Shown here piece after piece: positions 45,905 to 55,192 of a stretch of DNA of 64,000 bases (position 1 is its first letter; every line of letters starts with the position of its first letter). The position numbers and the translations under genes are program-made. The stretch is from NCBI RefSeq assembly GCF_003853415.1, contig NZ_QTPP01000010.1, forward strand, positions 1-64,000, in the 5' to 3' direction. Under the pieces are notes generated by a model. The model made no database searches. It saw nothing but the letters and a program-made list of their open reading frames with translations, and was not told the origin of the DNA. The stretch comes from Burkholderia sp. Bp9142. GTDB taxonomy: Bacteria > Pseudomonadota > Gammaproteobacteria > Burkholderiales > Burkholderiaceae.

Positions 45905-46327
45905 CTACCGCACCTTCCGCGAACGCTCGATCCATTCGAACGACGCCATCCCGGCCAGCATCGCGACGACGAACACGATGCCCTTGACCGACCCAAGACC
46001 GATCGACACGAGCGCCGGCCCCGGGCAGAACCCGGCGAGCCCCCAGCCGATGCCGAATACGGCACTCCCGGCGACGAGCCGCACGGTGATCGTCCGTGCT
46101 GCCGGCCACTTGATCGGCAGACCGAGCCACGAGCGCGTGCGGCGCTTCGCCCATGCGAACGCGAATACGGCGACGCCAATCGCGCCGGCCATCACGAACG
46201 CGAGCGACGGATCCCAACGGCCTGCCAGGTCGAGAAAACCGAGCACCTTCTGCGGGTTGGCCATCCCCGACACGATGAGACCGACGCCGAACAGCAACCC
46301 CGCCAGAAACGCGAATCCTGCCTGCAT
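45905..46327 (-). CDS. YeeE/YedE family sulfur transporter, half 2
   Basis: 140-residue membrane protein with four hydrophobic helices. The YeeE/YedE motif is GWGLAGFCPGPALVSIGLGS, with the conserved Cys that handles thiosulfate or sulfide-derived sulfur; the N-terminus has SGMANPQKVLGFLD. It follows its partner half by one base. Together the halves make one YeeE-size protein. The BigR-like regulator heads the operon, pointing to sulfide or polysulfide stress. Confidence 0.87.
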   Translation of the reverse strand: MQAGFAFLAGLLFGVGLIVSGMANPQKVLGFLDLAGRWDPSLAFVMAGAIGVAVFAFAWAKRRTRSWLGLPIKWPAARTITVRLVAGSAVFGIGWGLAGFCPGPALVSIGLGSVKGIVFVVAMLAGMASFEWIERSRKVR

Positions 46328-46328
46328 G

Positions 46329-46763
46329 TCAGCCTCCGAGCACGTGTCGCCGCACGAATACGGTCGCGAAGCCCGCGACCATGAACACCGCCGTCGCGAC
46401 GATCGAGCGCGTCGCACCGCGCGACAGCCCGCAGACCCCGTGACCGCTCGTGCATCCGCCCGCATAGCGCGTGCCGATCCCGACCAGCAGGCCGGCCGCC
46501 AGTAACTCGCCCCATCCTGCATCGACCTGCGGCGTCACGGCGGCACCGGTGATGCGCATCATCAGCGGCGCGGCAACCAGCCCGGCGACGAACGCGGCAC
46601 GCCAGTCGCGCTCCGCGCCACCGGCCGTGAACAGGCCGCCGACGATGCCGCTGATCCCGGCGATTCGCCCGATGAATGCCACGAGCCACGCGGCGGCAAG
46701 CCCGATCAGCACGCCGCCGGCAAGCGACAACCCCGGCGTGAAATGAAGCGAATCAAGCTGCAT
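46329..46763 (-). CDS. YeeE/YedE family sulfur transporter, half 1
   Basis: 144-residue membrane protein, first half of a split YeeE. It has four hydrophobic helices and the sulfur-binding motif GTRYAGGCTSGHGVCGLSRG with two cysteines. In many beta-proteobacteria the pair is encoded as two adjacent genes as here. The gene overlaps the ArsR-type gene by 11 bp. Confidence 0.88.
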   Translation of the reverse strand: MQLDSLHFTPGLSLAGGVLIGLAAAWLVAFIGRIAGISGIVGGLFTAGGAERDWRAAFVAGLVAAPLMMRITGAAVTPQVDAGWGELLAAGLLVGIGTRYAGGCTSGHGVCGLSRGATRSIVATAVFMVAGFATVFVRRHVLGG

Positions 46764-47103
46764 GGCGCTTCCCCTTCGCGGCCGGGCCGCAGAACTGTTC
46801 GTACAACACGCCCATCACCGCGATCGCGGCCGGGCTGTCGAGCGAATAGTGGATGTTCTTGCCTTCGCGGCGCGTGCGGACGAGTGCGTTGTCCCGCAAC
46901 ACGCCGAGCTGCTGCGACAGCGTCGGCTGGCGGATATCCAGCCGCGCCTCGAGATCGCTCACGCAGCGTTCGCCCTGCGACAGTTCGCACAGAAGCAGCA
47001 GCCGGTCGGGATTGGACAGCGCCTTGAGCAGCGCGCATGCCGATTCGGCGGCTGCGCGCATCTGGTCGGGCTCGGGCGGCCCGGCGGAAGGATGGGCTTT
47101 CAT
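46753..47103 (-). CDS. bigR: ArsR family redox regulator, BigR/SqrR-like
   Basis: 116-residue winged-helix repressor. The HTH is CVSDLEARLDIRQPTLSQQLGVLRDNALVRTRREGKNIHYSL. Cys39 (LLLCEL) and Cys105 (EQFCGP) occupy the places of the two BigR cysteines that form a disulfide or polysulfide bridge and release DNA under sulfide stress. A further Cys47 and Cys23 are present. It precedes and overlaps the two YeeE halves, exactly the BigR operon arrangement. A long palindrome lies upstream. Confidence 0.88.
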   Translation of the reverse strand: MKAHPSAGPPEPDQMRAAAESACALLKALSNPDRLLLLCELSQGERCVSDLEARLDIRQPTLSQQLGVLRDNALVRTRREGKNIHYSLDSPAAIAVMGVLYEQFCGPAAKGKRHAA

Positions 47104-47125
47104 GATGAAGGCGGCAGACGATTAA

Positions 47126-47163
47126 CGAATCCATATTATATCAATTTATATATCATGGATTCG
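47126..47163. promoter_or_regulatory. Operator of the BigR-like regulator
   Basis: Perfect 9-bp arms CGAATCCAT/ATGGATTCG around a 20-bp AT-rich core containing ATATTATAT and ATATATC. It lies 23 bp upstream of the regulator start and would cover the promoter. Confidence 0.65.
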
Positions 47164-47222
47164 CGCCATCATCCTGTGCCATCACCCGGAAGGCGCCATC
47201 AACACCGCCCTGCCGTGCACCG

Positions 47223-48584
47223 CTACGCCTGTTCTCCGGCAATCGCATCGGCCGCCGCGGCCCGCTTCGCGCCGGCCCGCACCGCGCCGAGCGCCAGCAC
47301 CGCGATTCCCGCGATCACGCACGGCGCCGCGACGCATGCGAACGCGGTCGGCAGCGGCAGCCCCATCGCGAGCATCGCCCCGCCCGCCATCGAGCCGACG
47401 ACCGATCCGCCGCGGCCGATCCCGTTCGCCCAGCTCACGCCCGTGGTCCGGCATTCGGTCGGATAGAACGCGGCCGACAGCGCGTTCGCGCCGACCTGCG
47501 AGCCCGACACGCAGAAGCCGGCCGCGAACACAGCCAGCGCGGCACCGGCCGGCGACGCGGCCAGCACGCCGATCGCCGCGACGAACACGCCCGCCGCCGC
47601 ATAGCTGCAGGCAAGCACGCGGTGCGGATCGAAGCGGTCCATCAGCCCCCCGAGCACGATCGCGCCGAGCGTGCCGCCGACCTGGAACATCGCGGTCACG
47701 CGCGCGGCCGTCTGCAGCGTCGCGCCGGTCGTGCGCAACAGCGTCGGCAGCCAGCTCGACAGCAGGTAGATGACGAGCAGGCTCATGAAGAACGTGAGCC
47801 ACAGCAGCAGCGTGCCGCGCAGCAGATCGGCGCCGAACAGGCTGCCGAGCGGCGACCCGGCCGGCTTGCCGCGCGGTGCGATGAACGACGCGTGCGCGAG
47901 ATGCGGGTCCGGTGCGATACGCGCGAGCATCGCCGCGATCCGCTCGCGCGCCGCGCCGGTGTTGACGAGGTAGCGCACCGATTCCGGCAGCCGCCACGCG
48001 AGCACCGGCAGGAGCAGCAGCGGCGCGGCACCGCCGACGACGAGCACCGCTCGCCAGCCGTCGCGCTCGATCAGCGATGCGGCCGCGAGCCCGCCGAGCG
48101 CGGAGCCGATCGTGAAGCCGCAGAACATCGTCGTCACGAGCAGCGAGCGCCGCCGCGCGGGGCAATACTCGGACGTCAGCGTGATCGCGTTCGGCATCGC
48201 GCCGCCGAGCCCGAGGCCCGTCACGAAGCGCCACGCGATCAGCTCGGTCAGGCTGCCCGCGCTCGCCGACGCGGCACTCGCGATGCCGAAGCACGCGACA
48301 CAGGCGAGCAGCAGGCGCTTGCGGCCGAACCGGTCGCCGAACGGCCCGAACACGAGTGCGCCGGCCATCAGCCCGGCGAGCCCCGCGCCGAATACCGGCG
48401 CGAGCTGCGCGGGCGACAGGCCCCATTCCGTGCGAATGACGGGCGCGATGAACCCGATCGATGCCGTGTCGAAACCGTCGATCGCGACGATCAGGAAGCA
48501 CAGCGCGACGATCGCGGCCTGAAACGGCGCAACGCGATGCCGGTCGATCCATTCGCTGACGTCGATGGACAGCGTATCGGTCAT
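47223..48584 (-). CDS. Aromatic acid MFS transporter (AAHS family)
   Basis: 453-residue 12-helix transporter of the aromatic acid:H+ symporter family. Signatures are DGFDTASIGFIAPVI (TM1), FGPFGDRFGRKRLL (loop 2-3), RFVTGLGLGGAMPNAITLTSEY (TM4) and FYPTECRTTGVSWANGIGRGGSV (TM11). It is the last gene of the gentisate operon, so 3-hydroxybenzoate or gentisate is the expected substrate. It starts after GGAGGAGA. Confidence 0.9.
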   Translation of the reverse strand: MTDTLSIDVSEWIDRHRVAPFQAAIVALCFLIVAIDGFDTASIGFIAPVIRTEWGLSPAQLAPVFGAGLAGLMAGALVFGPFGDRFGRKRLLLACVACFGIASAASASAGSLTELIAWRFVTGLGLGGAMPNAITLTSEYCPARRRSLLVTTMFCGFTIGSALGGLAAASLIERDGWRAVLVVGGAAPLLLLPVLAWRLPESVRYLVNTGAARERIAAMLARIAPDPHLAHASFIAPRGKPAGSPLGSLFGADLLRGTLLLWLTFFMSLLVIYLLSSWLPTLLRTTGATLQTAARVTAMFQVGGTLGAIVLGGLMDRFDPHRVLACSYAAAGVFVAAIGVLAASPAGAALAVFAAGFCVSGSQVGANALSAAFYPTECRTTGVSWANGIGRGGSVVGSMAGGAMLAMGLPLPTAFACVAAPCVIAGIAVLALGAVRAGAKRAAAADAIAGEQA

Positions 48585-48660
48585 GATGGTGTCTCCTCCA
48601 TGAAGGCGGTCGCGCGCGATGTCGTTGGAATGCGCGCCGCCGGATTCGGGCTGAAACGCG

Positions 48661-49869
48661 TCAAGCGACGGACTTCAGGCAATCCTCCGCACGCCAGCCG
48701 TGCAGCCAGTCGAGCGCATCGTAGAACTGCGCCTGCGTGCGTCCGACCCACAGCGCGTTGCGCACCTGCCGCTCGACGCCCTTTGCGTGATAGATCCGCC
48801 CCATCTCGCGCGCCGAATACAGCACGCGCGCGGTGCGTGGAATCCGCACGCGCTCGTACAGCGCAAACGCGGCCTCGAAATCGCCGCCGGTCCGCGCGAC
48901 GGCCGCGCCGAGCGTCACCGCATCCTCGAGCGCCTGGCACGCGCCCTGCGCGATGTACTGCGTCATCGGATGCGCGGCGTCGCCGAGCACCGTCGCGCGG
49001 CCCGCGCTCCAGCGCTCGACCGGGTCGCGATCGGCGGTCGCCCAGCGCTTCCACGACGTCGGCCGGTCGAGCATCTGCTTCGGCAGCGGATGAATGCCGT
49101 CGAAGTACGACAGCACTTCCTCCTTGCTGCCCTCGCGCACGCCCCAGGTTTCCTGCTCGCGGCTGTGGAACGTGACGACGAGGTTGTATTGCCGTCCGCC
49201 GCGCAGCGGATAGTGGACGAGATGGCAATGCGGGCCGGCCCAGACGACCGGCGCGTTGATCTGCAGATCCTTCGGCATGTTGTCGACGTCGACGACCGCG
49301 CGGTATACGACGTGCCCCGTCACGCGATGCGCGTCGCCGATCAGCGCCTGCCGGATCGCGGACTTCACGCCGTCGCAACCGATCACCGCGTCGGCACGAT
49401 AACGCTCGCCATGCTGGTCGATCACGGTCACGCCGGTGTCGTCCTGCTCGAACCCGCACACCTGCGTGCTGGTCCGGAATTCGATCAGCGGATGATCCTT
49501 GACCGCCTCGTAGATCGACAGGTGGATGTCCGCGCGATGGATCACCGCATACGGGTTGCCGAAGCGTTCGCGATACGCGGCACCCGTATCGATGCACGCG
49601 ACTTCCCGCGCATCAACCGCATCCATCAACTGCAGCCGGTCGGTGAACACCGCGCGGCCGCGCGCGGCCTCGCCGACACCCAGCGCGTCGAGCGCGTTGA
49701 ATGCGTTCGCGGCAAGCTGGATGCCCGCGCCGATCTCGCCGATTTGCGCGGCCTGCTCGAGCAGCTTCACGCGAATACCCTGGCGTGCGAGGGCCAGCGC
49801 CACCGCGAGTCCGCCGATGCCGCCGCCGATCACGAGTACGCGCCGGCCTGTGTTGTGTCTCTCGCCCAT
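48661..49869 (-). CDS. nagX: 3-hydroxybenzoate 6-hydroxylase, FAD monooxygenase
   Basis: 402-residue flavoprotein hydroxylase converting 3-hydroxybenzoate to gentisate with NAD(P)H and O2. FAD motifs are GGGIGG at residues 15-20, the DG motif GCDGVKSAIRQAL and GDAAHPMTQYIAQGACQALEDA. The start at 49869 precedes GERHNTGRRVLVIGGG; upstream frames are not supported. Salicylate 5-hydroxylase is a different, multi-component enzyme, so the 3-hydroxybenzoate role is favoured by gene context. Confidence 0.88.
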   Translation of the reverse strand: MGERHNTGRRVLVIGGGIGGLAVALALARQGIRVKLLEQAAQIGEIGAGIQLAANAFNALDALGVGEAARGRAVFTDRLQLMDAVDAREVACIDTGAAYRERFGNPYAVIHRADIHLSIYEAVKDHPLIEFRTSTQVCGFEQDDTGVTVIDQHGERYRADAVIGCDGVKSAIRQALIGDAHRVTGHVVYRAVVDVDNMPKDLQINAPVVWAGPHCHLVHYPLRGGRQYNLVVTFHSREQETWGVREGSKEEVLSYFDGIHPLPKQMLDRPTSWKRWATADRDPVERWSAGRATVLGDAAHPMTQYIAQGACQALEDAVTLGAAVARTGGDFEAAFALYERVRIPRTARVLYSAREMGRIYHAKGVERQVRNALWVGRTQAQFYDALDWLHGWRAEDCLKSVA

Positions 49870-49888
49870 GTCTGTCTCCTGCTTCGTG

Positions 49889-50530
49889 TTACGCGACGTA
49901 GTCCGGTTGCCGCTGCGGCTGCGCCGCGTCGAACGCCGGCTCGCGCCGCGCGTGTTCATAAACCGCGAGACTGCGCGGATAGGCGCTCAGGTCGCAATCC
50001 ATCCGCAGCGCGTTCGCGACCTGCGGCACGAGGCACACGTCGGCGAGCGTCGGCGCATCGCCGAAACACCACGGGCCCGTGTCCGCGCGCGCGAGCAAGC
50101 GCTCGACGCCGGCCATGCCTTCAGCGACCCAGTGCCGGTACCACGCACTCTTTTGCTGCGGCGTGACCTGCAGTGCGCTGTCGAGATAGCGCAGCACGCG
50201 CAGGTTGTTGACCGGATGGATGTCGCACGCGATCAGCGTCGCGAGTTCCAGCACGCGCGCGCGCAGATGCGGTTCCAGCGGAATCAGCCGCGGCGCCGGA
50301 TGAATCTGGTCGAGGTAGTCGATGATCGCGAGCGACTGGCCAAGACGGAAATCGCCGTCGACCAGCGCCGGCACCGACGCCGACGGATTCACCCGCGCGA
50401 CGTAGCCGGCCTCGCGGTGCTCGCCCGTGCGGATGTTCACGGGCAGCGTGTCGTACGGCAGTCCTTTCAGCGCGAGCGCGATGCGCACCCGGTAGGATGT
50501 CGAACTGTTGAAGAAGCCATGCAGTTGCAC
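49889..50530 (-). CDS. nagL: Maleylpyruvate isomerase, GST zeta class
   Basis: 213-residue glutathione-dependent isomerase converting maleylpyruvate to fumarylpyruvate. The zeta-class signature is SSTSYRVRIALALKG at residues 9-23; the C-terminal domain has DIHPVNNLRVLRYL and the N-capping APTLADVCLVPQV. Maleylacetoacetate isomerase has the same fold, but the gentisate neighbours decide. It lies 19 bp before the hydroxylase gene. Confidence 0.92.
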   Translation of the reverse strand: MQLHGFFNSSTSYRVRIALALKGLPYDTLPVNIRTGEHREAGYVARVNPSASVPALVDGDFRLGQSLAIIDYLDQIHPAPRLIPLEPHLRARVLELATLIACDIHPVNNLRVLRYLDSALQVTPQQKSAWYRHWVAEGMAGVERLLARADTGPWCFGDAPTLADVCLVPQVANALRMDCDLSAYPRSLAVYEHARREPAFDAAQPQRQPDYVA

Positions 50531-50555
50531 GATGTCGCCTTTCGAGGAAGATGCG

Positions 50556-51254
50556 TCAGACCACGCGCACGGTCAGTTCACCGAGGCGCTCGACGCCGAC
50601 CTTCATCACGTCGCCCTTGACCACCGCGCCGACGCCTTCCGGCGTGCCGGTGAAGATCACGTCGCCCGGTTCGAGGCGGAAGAACGTCGACAGGTCGGCG
50701 ACCGTTTCCGCGACCGACCAGATCAGGTGCGACACGTCGCTCTTCTGCTTCGTCGCGCCGTTGACGGTCAGCCACACGCCGGCCTGCTCGACATGACCGA
50801 CTTCACTCGCCGGATGCACGGGGCCGATCGGCGCGGAACGGTCGAACGCCTTGCCGATTTCCCACGGCCGGCCCATCTCGCGCATCTTCATCTGCAGGTC
50901 GCGGCGCGTCATGTCGAGGCCGACCGCATAGCCCCACACGTGCTCGAGCGCGCGCTCGAGCGGGATGTCCGCCCCGCCCTTGCCGATCACCGCGACGAGC
51001 TCGGCTTCGTAGTGGTAGTTCTGCGTCTGCGACGGATACGCGAGATCGAGCGTTTCGCCGTACGCGACCGGCACGACCGAATCGGCCGGCTTGCAGAAGA
51101 AGAACGGCGGTTCGCGATCGGGATCGAAGCCCATTTCGCGCGCATGGGCCGCGTAGTTGCGGCCGACGCAATACACGCGGCGAACCGCGAAGCGGGCGTC
51201 GCTACCGGCGACGGAAAGCGCCACCGGCGCTTCGGGCGGGAAAACGTAAGTCAT
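50556..51254 (-). CDS. nagK: Fumarylpyruvate hydrolase
   Basis: 232-residue FAH-family hydrolase splitting fumarylpyruvate into fumarate and pyruvate. Metal-binding and active-site blocks are VYCVGRNYAAHAREMG, NYHYEAELVAVIGKGG, GLDMTRRDLQ and GDVIFTGTPEGVGAV. The start is at 51254 (MTYVF), because upstream codons do not fit the family. It is the fourth and last enzymatic step of the gentisate route. Confidence 0.93.
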   Translation of the reverse strand: MTYVFPPEAPVALSVAGSDARFAVRRVYCVGRNYAAHAREMGFDPDREPPFFFCKPADSVVPVAYGETLDLAYPSQTQNYHYEAELVAVIGKGGADIPLERALEHVWGYAVGLDMTRRDLQMKMREMGRPWEIGKAFDRSAPIGPVHPASEVGHVEQAGVWLTVNGATKQKSDVSHLIWSVAETVADLSTFFRLEPGDVIFTGTPEGVGAVVKGDVMKVGVERLGELTVRVV

Positions 51255-51353
51255 GAACGGCTCCAGCGTAGGCATGAATGAAGGAACGCGCGCCGCCTCG
51301 GCGGCGCATCGGACGAATCGAACGGATCGGAAGGATCGGGAAAAACGGCCGCG

Positions 51354-52400
51354 TCAGTCGCGCGCTTCGCGCAGCAGGTTCAGCGCGGACAGCACGGGCC
51401 GGTCGGAATAGCTGAACAGCACGCTGTCGGACGATGCCGACAACCGCACCGGCACCCACGACGGCGCGACGAAGATGTCGTGCGGCTCGAACGCGAACGC
51501 GTCGCCGCCGATGTGCGCCGTGCCGCTGCCTTCGACGACGCAGTAGATCGTCGCGTCGGTGCTGCGATAGGTGCGGCCGTCGAAGCCGGCGGGCAGGAAC
51601 TGCATGAAGGTCGCGATCGTCGGCATCGGCCAGCCGCCCGTCGCGGGGTTCACGTAGCGCAGCTTCACGCCGTCCCACGCGTCGAGTTCGCCGTTGCGGT
51701 ACAGCGCGTCGAGCGCCTCGCGGGTGCGTGCATACGGATAGCTGAACACCGGCGACGTCGGGTCGCTCGCGCGATGCCGCACCGGCACCATGTTGTGGCC
51801 GAAGCGCGCGTAGCTGTCGCCTTCCGCGCGGCTGACGGGCTGCTCGGCTTCCGAATGGTTCTCCGCGAAGCCCGCATCGAGGTTCGCGACCAACGGAATG
51901 TCGAGCCCGTCGAGCCACACGACCGGCTCGCCGCCGTCTTCCACGGACGGATTGCCGTGGTCGTGCCACGCCCACGACGGCGTGATGATGAAGTCGCCCG
52001 GATGCATCGTCGTGCGCTCGCCGTTCACCGCGGTCCACGCGCCCTTGCCTTCGACGATGAAGCGCAGCGCCGACTGCGTATGCCGGTGGCTCGGGGCGAT
52101 CTCGCCCGGCAGGATCAGCTGCAGGCCCGCGTACAGGGTCGGCGTCATGCTCGACTTGCCGGGCAGCCCCGGGTTCTCCAGCACCAGCACGCGGCGCACG
52201 GCTTCTTCCGCGCTGATCACGCCGCCGGCCTGCAGCACCAGGTCGCGCACCTGCGCGTACTTCCAGATCGCGGCCTGCGCGGCCGGCTGCGGGGTTTTCG
52301 GCACGAGGTTGTGCAGCGATTCCCACAACGGCGCGAGGCGCTGTTCGGCGATCCGTGCGTAGTAGTCGGCGCGCGACGTATCCGGGTGTCGGCTGGTCAT
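51354..52400 (-). CDS. nagI: Gentisate 1,2-dioxygenase
   Basis: 348-residue bicupin Fe(II) dioxygenase opening gentisate to maleylpyruvate. The iron-binding histidines are in [13 protein letters not shown] (about residues 100-112) with HDHGN after PSWAWH, and the second cupin is the segment around [12 protein letters not shown]. It is the first gene of the operon, 165 bp from the divergent LysR gene, so its promoter drives the cluster. The start at 52400 follows AAGGAGA. Confidence 0.94.
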   Translation of the reverse strand: MTSRHPDTSRADYYARIAEQRLAPLWESLHNLVPKTPQPAAQAAIWKYAQVRDLVLQAGGVISAEEAVRRVLVLENPGLPGKSSMTPTLYAGLQLILPGEIAPSHRHTQSALRFIVEGKGAWTAVNGERTTMHPGDFIITPSWAWHDHGNPSVEDGGEPVVWLDGLDIPLVANLDAGFAENHSEAEQPVSRAEGDSYARFGHNMVPVRHRASDPTSPVFSYPYARTREALDALYRNGELDAWDGVKLRYVNPATGGWPMPTIATFMQFLPAGFDGRTYRSTDATIYCVVEGSGTAHIGGDAFAFEPHDIFVAPSWVPVRLSASSDSVLFSYSDRPVLSALNLLREARD

Positions 52401-52526
52401 GATGTCTCCTTGAGGCGGCCGATCGCGGTCGGCGCTGTGTCGGGTCGGGGACCGCGTGCCGCAGTCCGTTAGCGCATTTATAGTCGACGCAGACATACCC
52501 GGTAAAATGACGAAATCATCTAATCC

Positions 52527-52542
52527 ATATAATTTTTGATAT
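52527..52542. promoter_or_regulatory. Candidate LysR box ATAT-N8-ATAT
   Basis: Symmetric AT-rich motif between the divergent nagI and LysR genes, 22 bp before the LysR start. It contains the T-N11-A core expected of LysR-type sites. Confidence 0.45.
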
Positions 52543-52564
52543 ACCTTCCGATACGGAGTGCACG

Positions 52565-53509
52565 ATGGACTGGACCCACAGGCTGCGATTGCGACACCTG
52601 CAGGTGCTGCTGAGCCTGGCCAGCACGGGCAACCTGAGCCAGTCGGCGGCGGCGCTCGCGACCACACAGCCCGCGCTGTCGAAATGGCTGAAGGAGCTGG
52701 AAGAGGACGTGGGACTGCCGCTGTTCGAGCGGCACGCGCGCGGTTTGCGGCCGACGGCCTACGGCGACGCGCTGATCGAGCACGCGCGCCGCGTGGAGGC
52801 GCAGCTCGACGTCGCGCGCGACGACATGGCCGCGCTGCGCGAAGGCGGCAGCGGCCTGGTCACGATCGGCACGTCGGGCGTCGCGGCGGCCGATACGGTG
52901 CCGCTCGCGGTGTCGCAGCTGCTGAAGCGAATGCCGCGCGCGCAGGTGCGGCTTGCCGAGAGCACGATGAACCAGCTGATGCCGCAGCTCGCGCGCGGCG
53001 AGCTGGACATCGTCGTCGGCCGCTCCGGGTCCGCGTCCGTCGATCCTCACCTGCACGCCGAAGCGCTGTATGTCGATCCGGTGGTGTTCGTCGCGCGCCC
53101 CGATCACCCGCTCGTCGGCACGGCATCCGTCGGCTGGGACGAGGTGCTGGCCTGCTCGTGGATCGTCTGGCCGCCCGGCACGCCCGTGCACAACGCGCTG
53201 CAGGTCGCGCTGACGGCCGCCGGCCGCGTGCAGCCGCCGCACTGCGTCGAATCGAATTCGTCGATCCTGAACCTCACGCTGCTGAACAACACCGACCTGC
53301 TGGGCGTCGCGTCGCATCGTGCCGCGCGGCGTTTCGAGCAATTGAACGCGATCCGCATCCTGCCGATGCAGCTCGAGGGCCAGGGCGCGGTGTCGATGTA
53401 CTGGCACCCGGACAGCGCGAATCGCGCGGCCGTGGCCGCCGCGATCGAGTGCCTGCGTGCCTGTGCGGCGCCGCAGGTGGGCGGATGGGAGAAAGTGAAG
53501 GTGGAGTGA
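52565..53509 (+). CDS. LysR family regulator of the gentisate operon
   Basis: 314-residue LysR-type regulator. The HTH lies at about residues 5-65 ([54 protein letters not shown]), followed by an effector domain with [19 protein letters not shown]. It is divergent from nagI, the usual arrangement for an activator responding to 3-hydroxybenzoate or gentisate. It converges with the hydroxyproline genes, which it probably does not control. Confidence 0.92.
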   Translation: MDWTHRLRLRHLQVLLSLASTGNLSQSAAALATTQPALSKWLKELEEDVGLPLFERHARGLRPTAYGDALIEHARRVEAQLDVARDDMAALREGGSGLVTIGTSGVAAADTVPLAVSQLLKRMPRAQVRLAESTMNQLMPQLARGELDIVVGRSGSASVDPHLHAEALYVDPVVFVARPDHPLVGTASVGWDEVLACSWIVWPPGTPVHNALQVALTAAGRVQPPHCVESNSSILNLTLLNNTDLLGVASHRAARRFEQLNAIRILPMQLEGQGAVSMYWHPDSANRAAVAAAIECLRACAAPQVGGWEKVKVE

Positions 53510-53555
53510 GTGGCGAAGCGGCCCGGCGCGAACCGCGCCGCTTCACCGTGACGCG

Positions 53556-54824
53556 TCAGGCGCCGTCGCAGGTCGCCGTGTCGTCCAGCATCAGCGTGCC
53601 GACCCGCGCGGGCACGAGCGGCGTGCGCGGCACCGGCGGCGTCCAGCCGAACAGCGCCTGCGCGGCCGCCCCGCACACGCGGCCCTGGCACGCGCCCATC
53701 CCGCAGCGCGTCTGCAGCTTCGCGGCCGTCCAGCCCGGCGCCGGCGCGACCGCGTCGAAGCGCACGTCCTCGCAACGGCACAGCAGCGTATCGGGCCGTG
53801 CGAGCCGGCGGATCGGCTCGCGGATCGCGAAGCGCTCGCGCACCGCGTCCGCGAACGCCTGCCAGTGCGCGCGTCGCGCGACCAGCGCGGCCAACGGCGC
53901 CGTCTGCCCGGTGGCCGCGCAGCCGGCGATCTCGCCTTCGATCATCGCCAGTTCGCTACCGCCGACACCCGTGCACTCGCCCGCCGCGAAATAGCCGTCG
54001 CGGCTCGTGCGCTGGTGCGCGTCGACCGCGACCGCGCCGTTCTCGATCCGGCAGCCGAGATGGCTCGGCAGCACGGTGTTCGGCACGAGGCCGAAGCCGC
54101 ACGCGAGCCGGTCGCAGTCGACGTCGAACTCGCGCTCGCCCTGCCGGATCCGCACGCGTTCGAGCCGCTTGTCGCCGAACGCTTCGACGACGTATGCATT
54201 GGGCCGGTAGGCGGCCGTGACGAGCTTCGCGGCCTGCGCGAGTTTCGACGGCCAGCGCCACAGCCCCGCGCCGAAACCGGCGACGTCGCTCCACGCAGCC
54301 TGTTCGAGCACGTGCGACACCTGCGCGCCGGCCTGGCGGGCTGTCGCGGCGCTCGCGAGCAGCAGCGGGCCGCTGCCGGCGATCACCGTGCGCTGCCCGC
54401 GCACGTCGAGGCCGTACTTGATCAGCGCCTGCAGGCCGCCCGCGCCGGTGACGCCCGGCAGCGTCCAGCCCGGGAACGGCAGCAGCAGCTCGCGCGCGCC
54501 GCAGCACAGGATCAGCGTGCGGAATTCGAGCAGGAAGCCGCGCGCGTCGTCCTCGAGCAGCAGCGTGCCGGGCTGCGTTTCGGCGACGATGCGCGTGGCC
54601 GCGAGATGCGTGACGTTCGGCTGCCGCAGCACGGCAAGGCGTTCCGCCGCGGCCGGCACCGGCGTGGCGTGAGCCGCCTGGCGCCAGATCTGCCCGCCCG
54701 CGCGCGGGTTGTCGTCGACGATCGCGACCGTGGCGCCGCTTCGTGCGGCGGCCCGCGCGGCCGACAGCCCGGCCGGGCCCGCGCCGACGATCGCGACGTC
54801 GACGCTCAGTCGTTGCTGTTTCAT
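53556..54824 (-). CDS. D-hydroxyproline dehydrogenase FAD/NAD subunit (HcnB-like)
   Basis: 422-residue flavoprotein with GAGPAGLSAARAA at residues 12-24 and a second nucleotide fold at ERVVIAGSGPLLLASAATARQ-type region near 170-190. The C-terminus carries a bacterioferritin-associated-type [2Fe-2S] site (LLCRCEDV ... TRCGMGACQGRVCG). It overlaps the small ferredoxin-like gene by ATGA. The family also covers HcnB and opine oxidase A; the hydroxyproline epimerase context decides here. Confidence 0.87.
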   Translation of the reverse strand: MKQQRLSVDVAIVGAGPAGLSAARAAARSGATVAIVDDNPRAGGQIWRQAAHATPVPAAAERLAVLRQPNVTHLAATRIVAETQPGTLLLEDDARGFLLEFRTLILCCGARELLLPFPGWTLPGVTGAGGLQALIKYGLDVRGQRTVIAGSGPLLLASAATARQAGAQVSHVLEQAAWSDVAGFGAGLWRWPSKLAQAAKLVTAAYRPNAYVVEAFGDKRLERVRIRQGEREFDVDCDRLACGFGLVPNTVLPSHLGCRIENGAVAVDAHQRTSRDGYFAAGECTGVGGSELAMIEGEIAGCAATGQTAPLAALVARRAHWQAFADAVRERFAIREPIRRLARPDTLLCRCEDVRFDAVAPAPGWTAAKLQTRCGMGACQGRVCGAAAQALFGWTPPVPRTPLVPARVGTLMLDDTATCDGA

Positions 54825-55054
54825 CGCGTGCGCTCCACCCGCATCCCGTCGCGGCACAGCGTCTGGCAAGCCAGACGGCGGCGCCCGTCGATCGTCATCC
54901 TGCACTCCTGACAGATGCCCATACCGCAAAACGGCGCACGCGCCGCACCCGTGCACGACACGCGCGTCGTGTCGTCGCCGCTCGCCGCGACGGCGGCCGC
55001 GACGGTCGCACCGTCGGCCACCGTCAGCGCGCGGCCGTCCAGATGAATGATCAT
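54821..55054 (-). CDS. (2Fe-2S)-binding subunit of D-hydroxyproline dehydrogenase
   Basis: 77-residue ferredoxin-like protein. The iron-sulfur ligands are in APFCGMGICQECRMTIDG and LACQT, four cysteines in the CxxxxCxxC...C pattern of HcnA-like proteins. It starts after GGAGG and ATGATCATT. It forms the small subunit of the three-part dehydrogenase. A structured element separates it from the preceding FAD gene. Confidence 0.87.
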   Translation of the reverse strand: MIIHLDGRALTVADGATVAAAVAASGDDTTRVSCTGAARAPFCGMGICQECRMTIDGRRRLACQTLCRDGMRVERTR

Positions 55055-55192
55055 GTCAGCCTCCGCCGGGCCGCCCCAAGGGGGCTGACAGCCCCCCGCG
55101 GGGGGAGCCTTGCATGGGACCGGAGTAAGTGCTGAAGCACCGACTCCGGTCGACAGCGAACGAAGTGAGCGTGGGGGTCGTTTCATGTCAGC
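55051..55192 (-). repeat. Structured element flanked by 10-bp direct repeats
   Basis: TCATGTCAGC occurs at 55051-55060 and again at 55183-55192, enclosing 122 bp. Inside are a hairpin GGGGGCT/AGCCCCC (55080-55096), an overlapping, mutually exclusive CCCCCC/GGGGGG stem (55092-55105), and a nested hairpin 55118-55151 with GACCGGAGT/ACTCCGGTC outer and GTGCT/AGCAC inner arms. The left copy holds the start codon of the ferredoxin gene and the right copy the stop codon of the FAD gene. It looks like a small inserted repeat of the kind common in Burkholderiales intergenic DNA. Confidence 0.65.
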
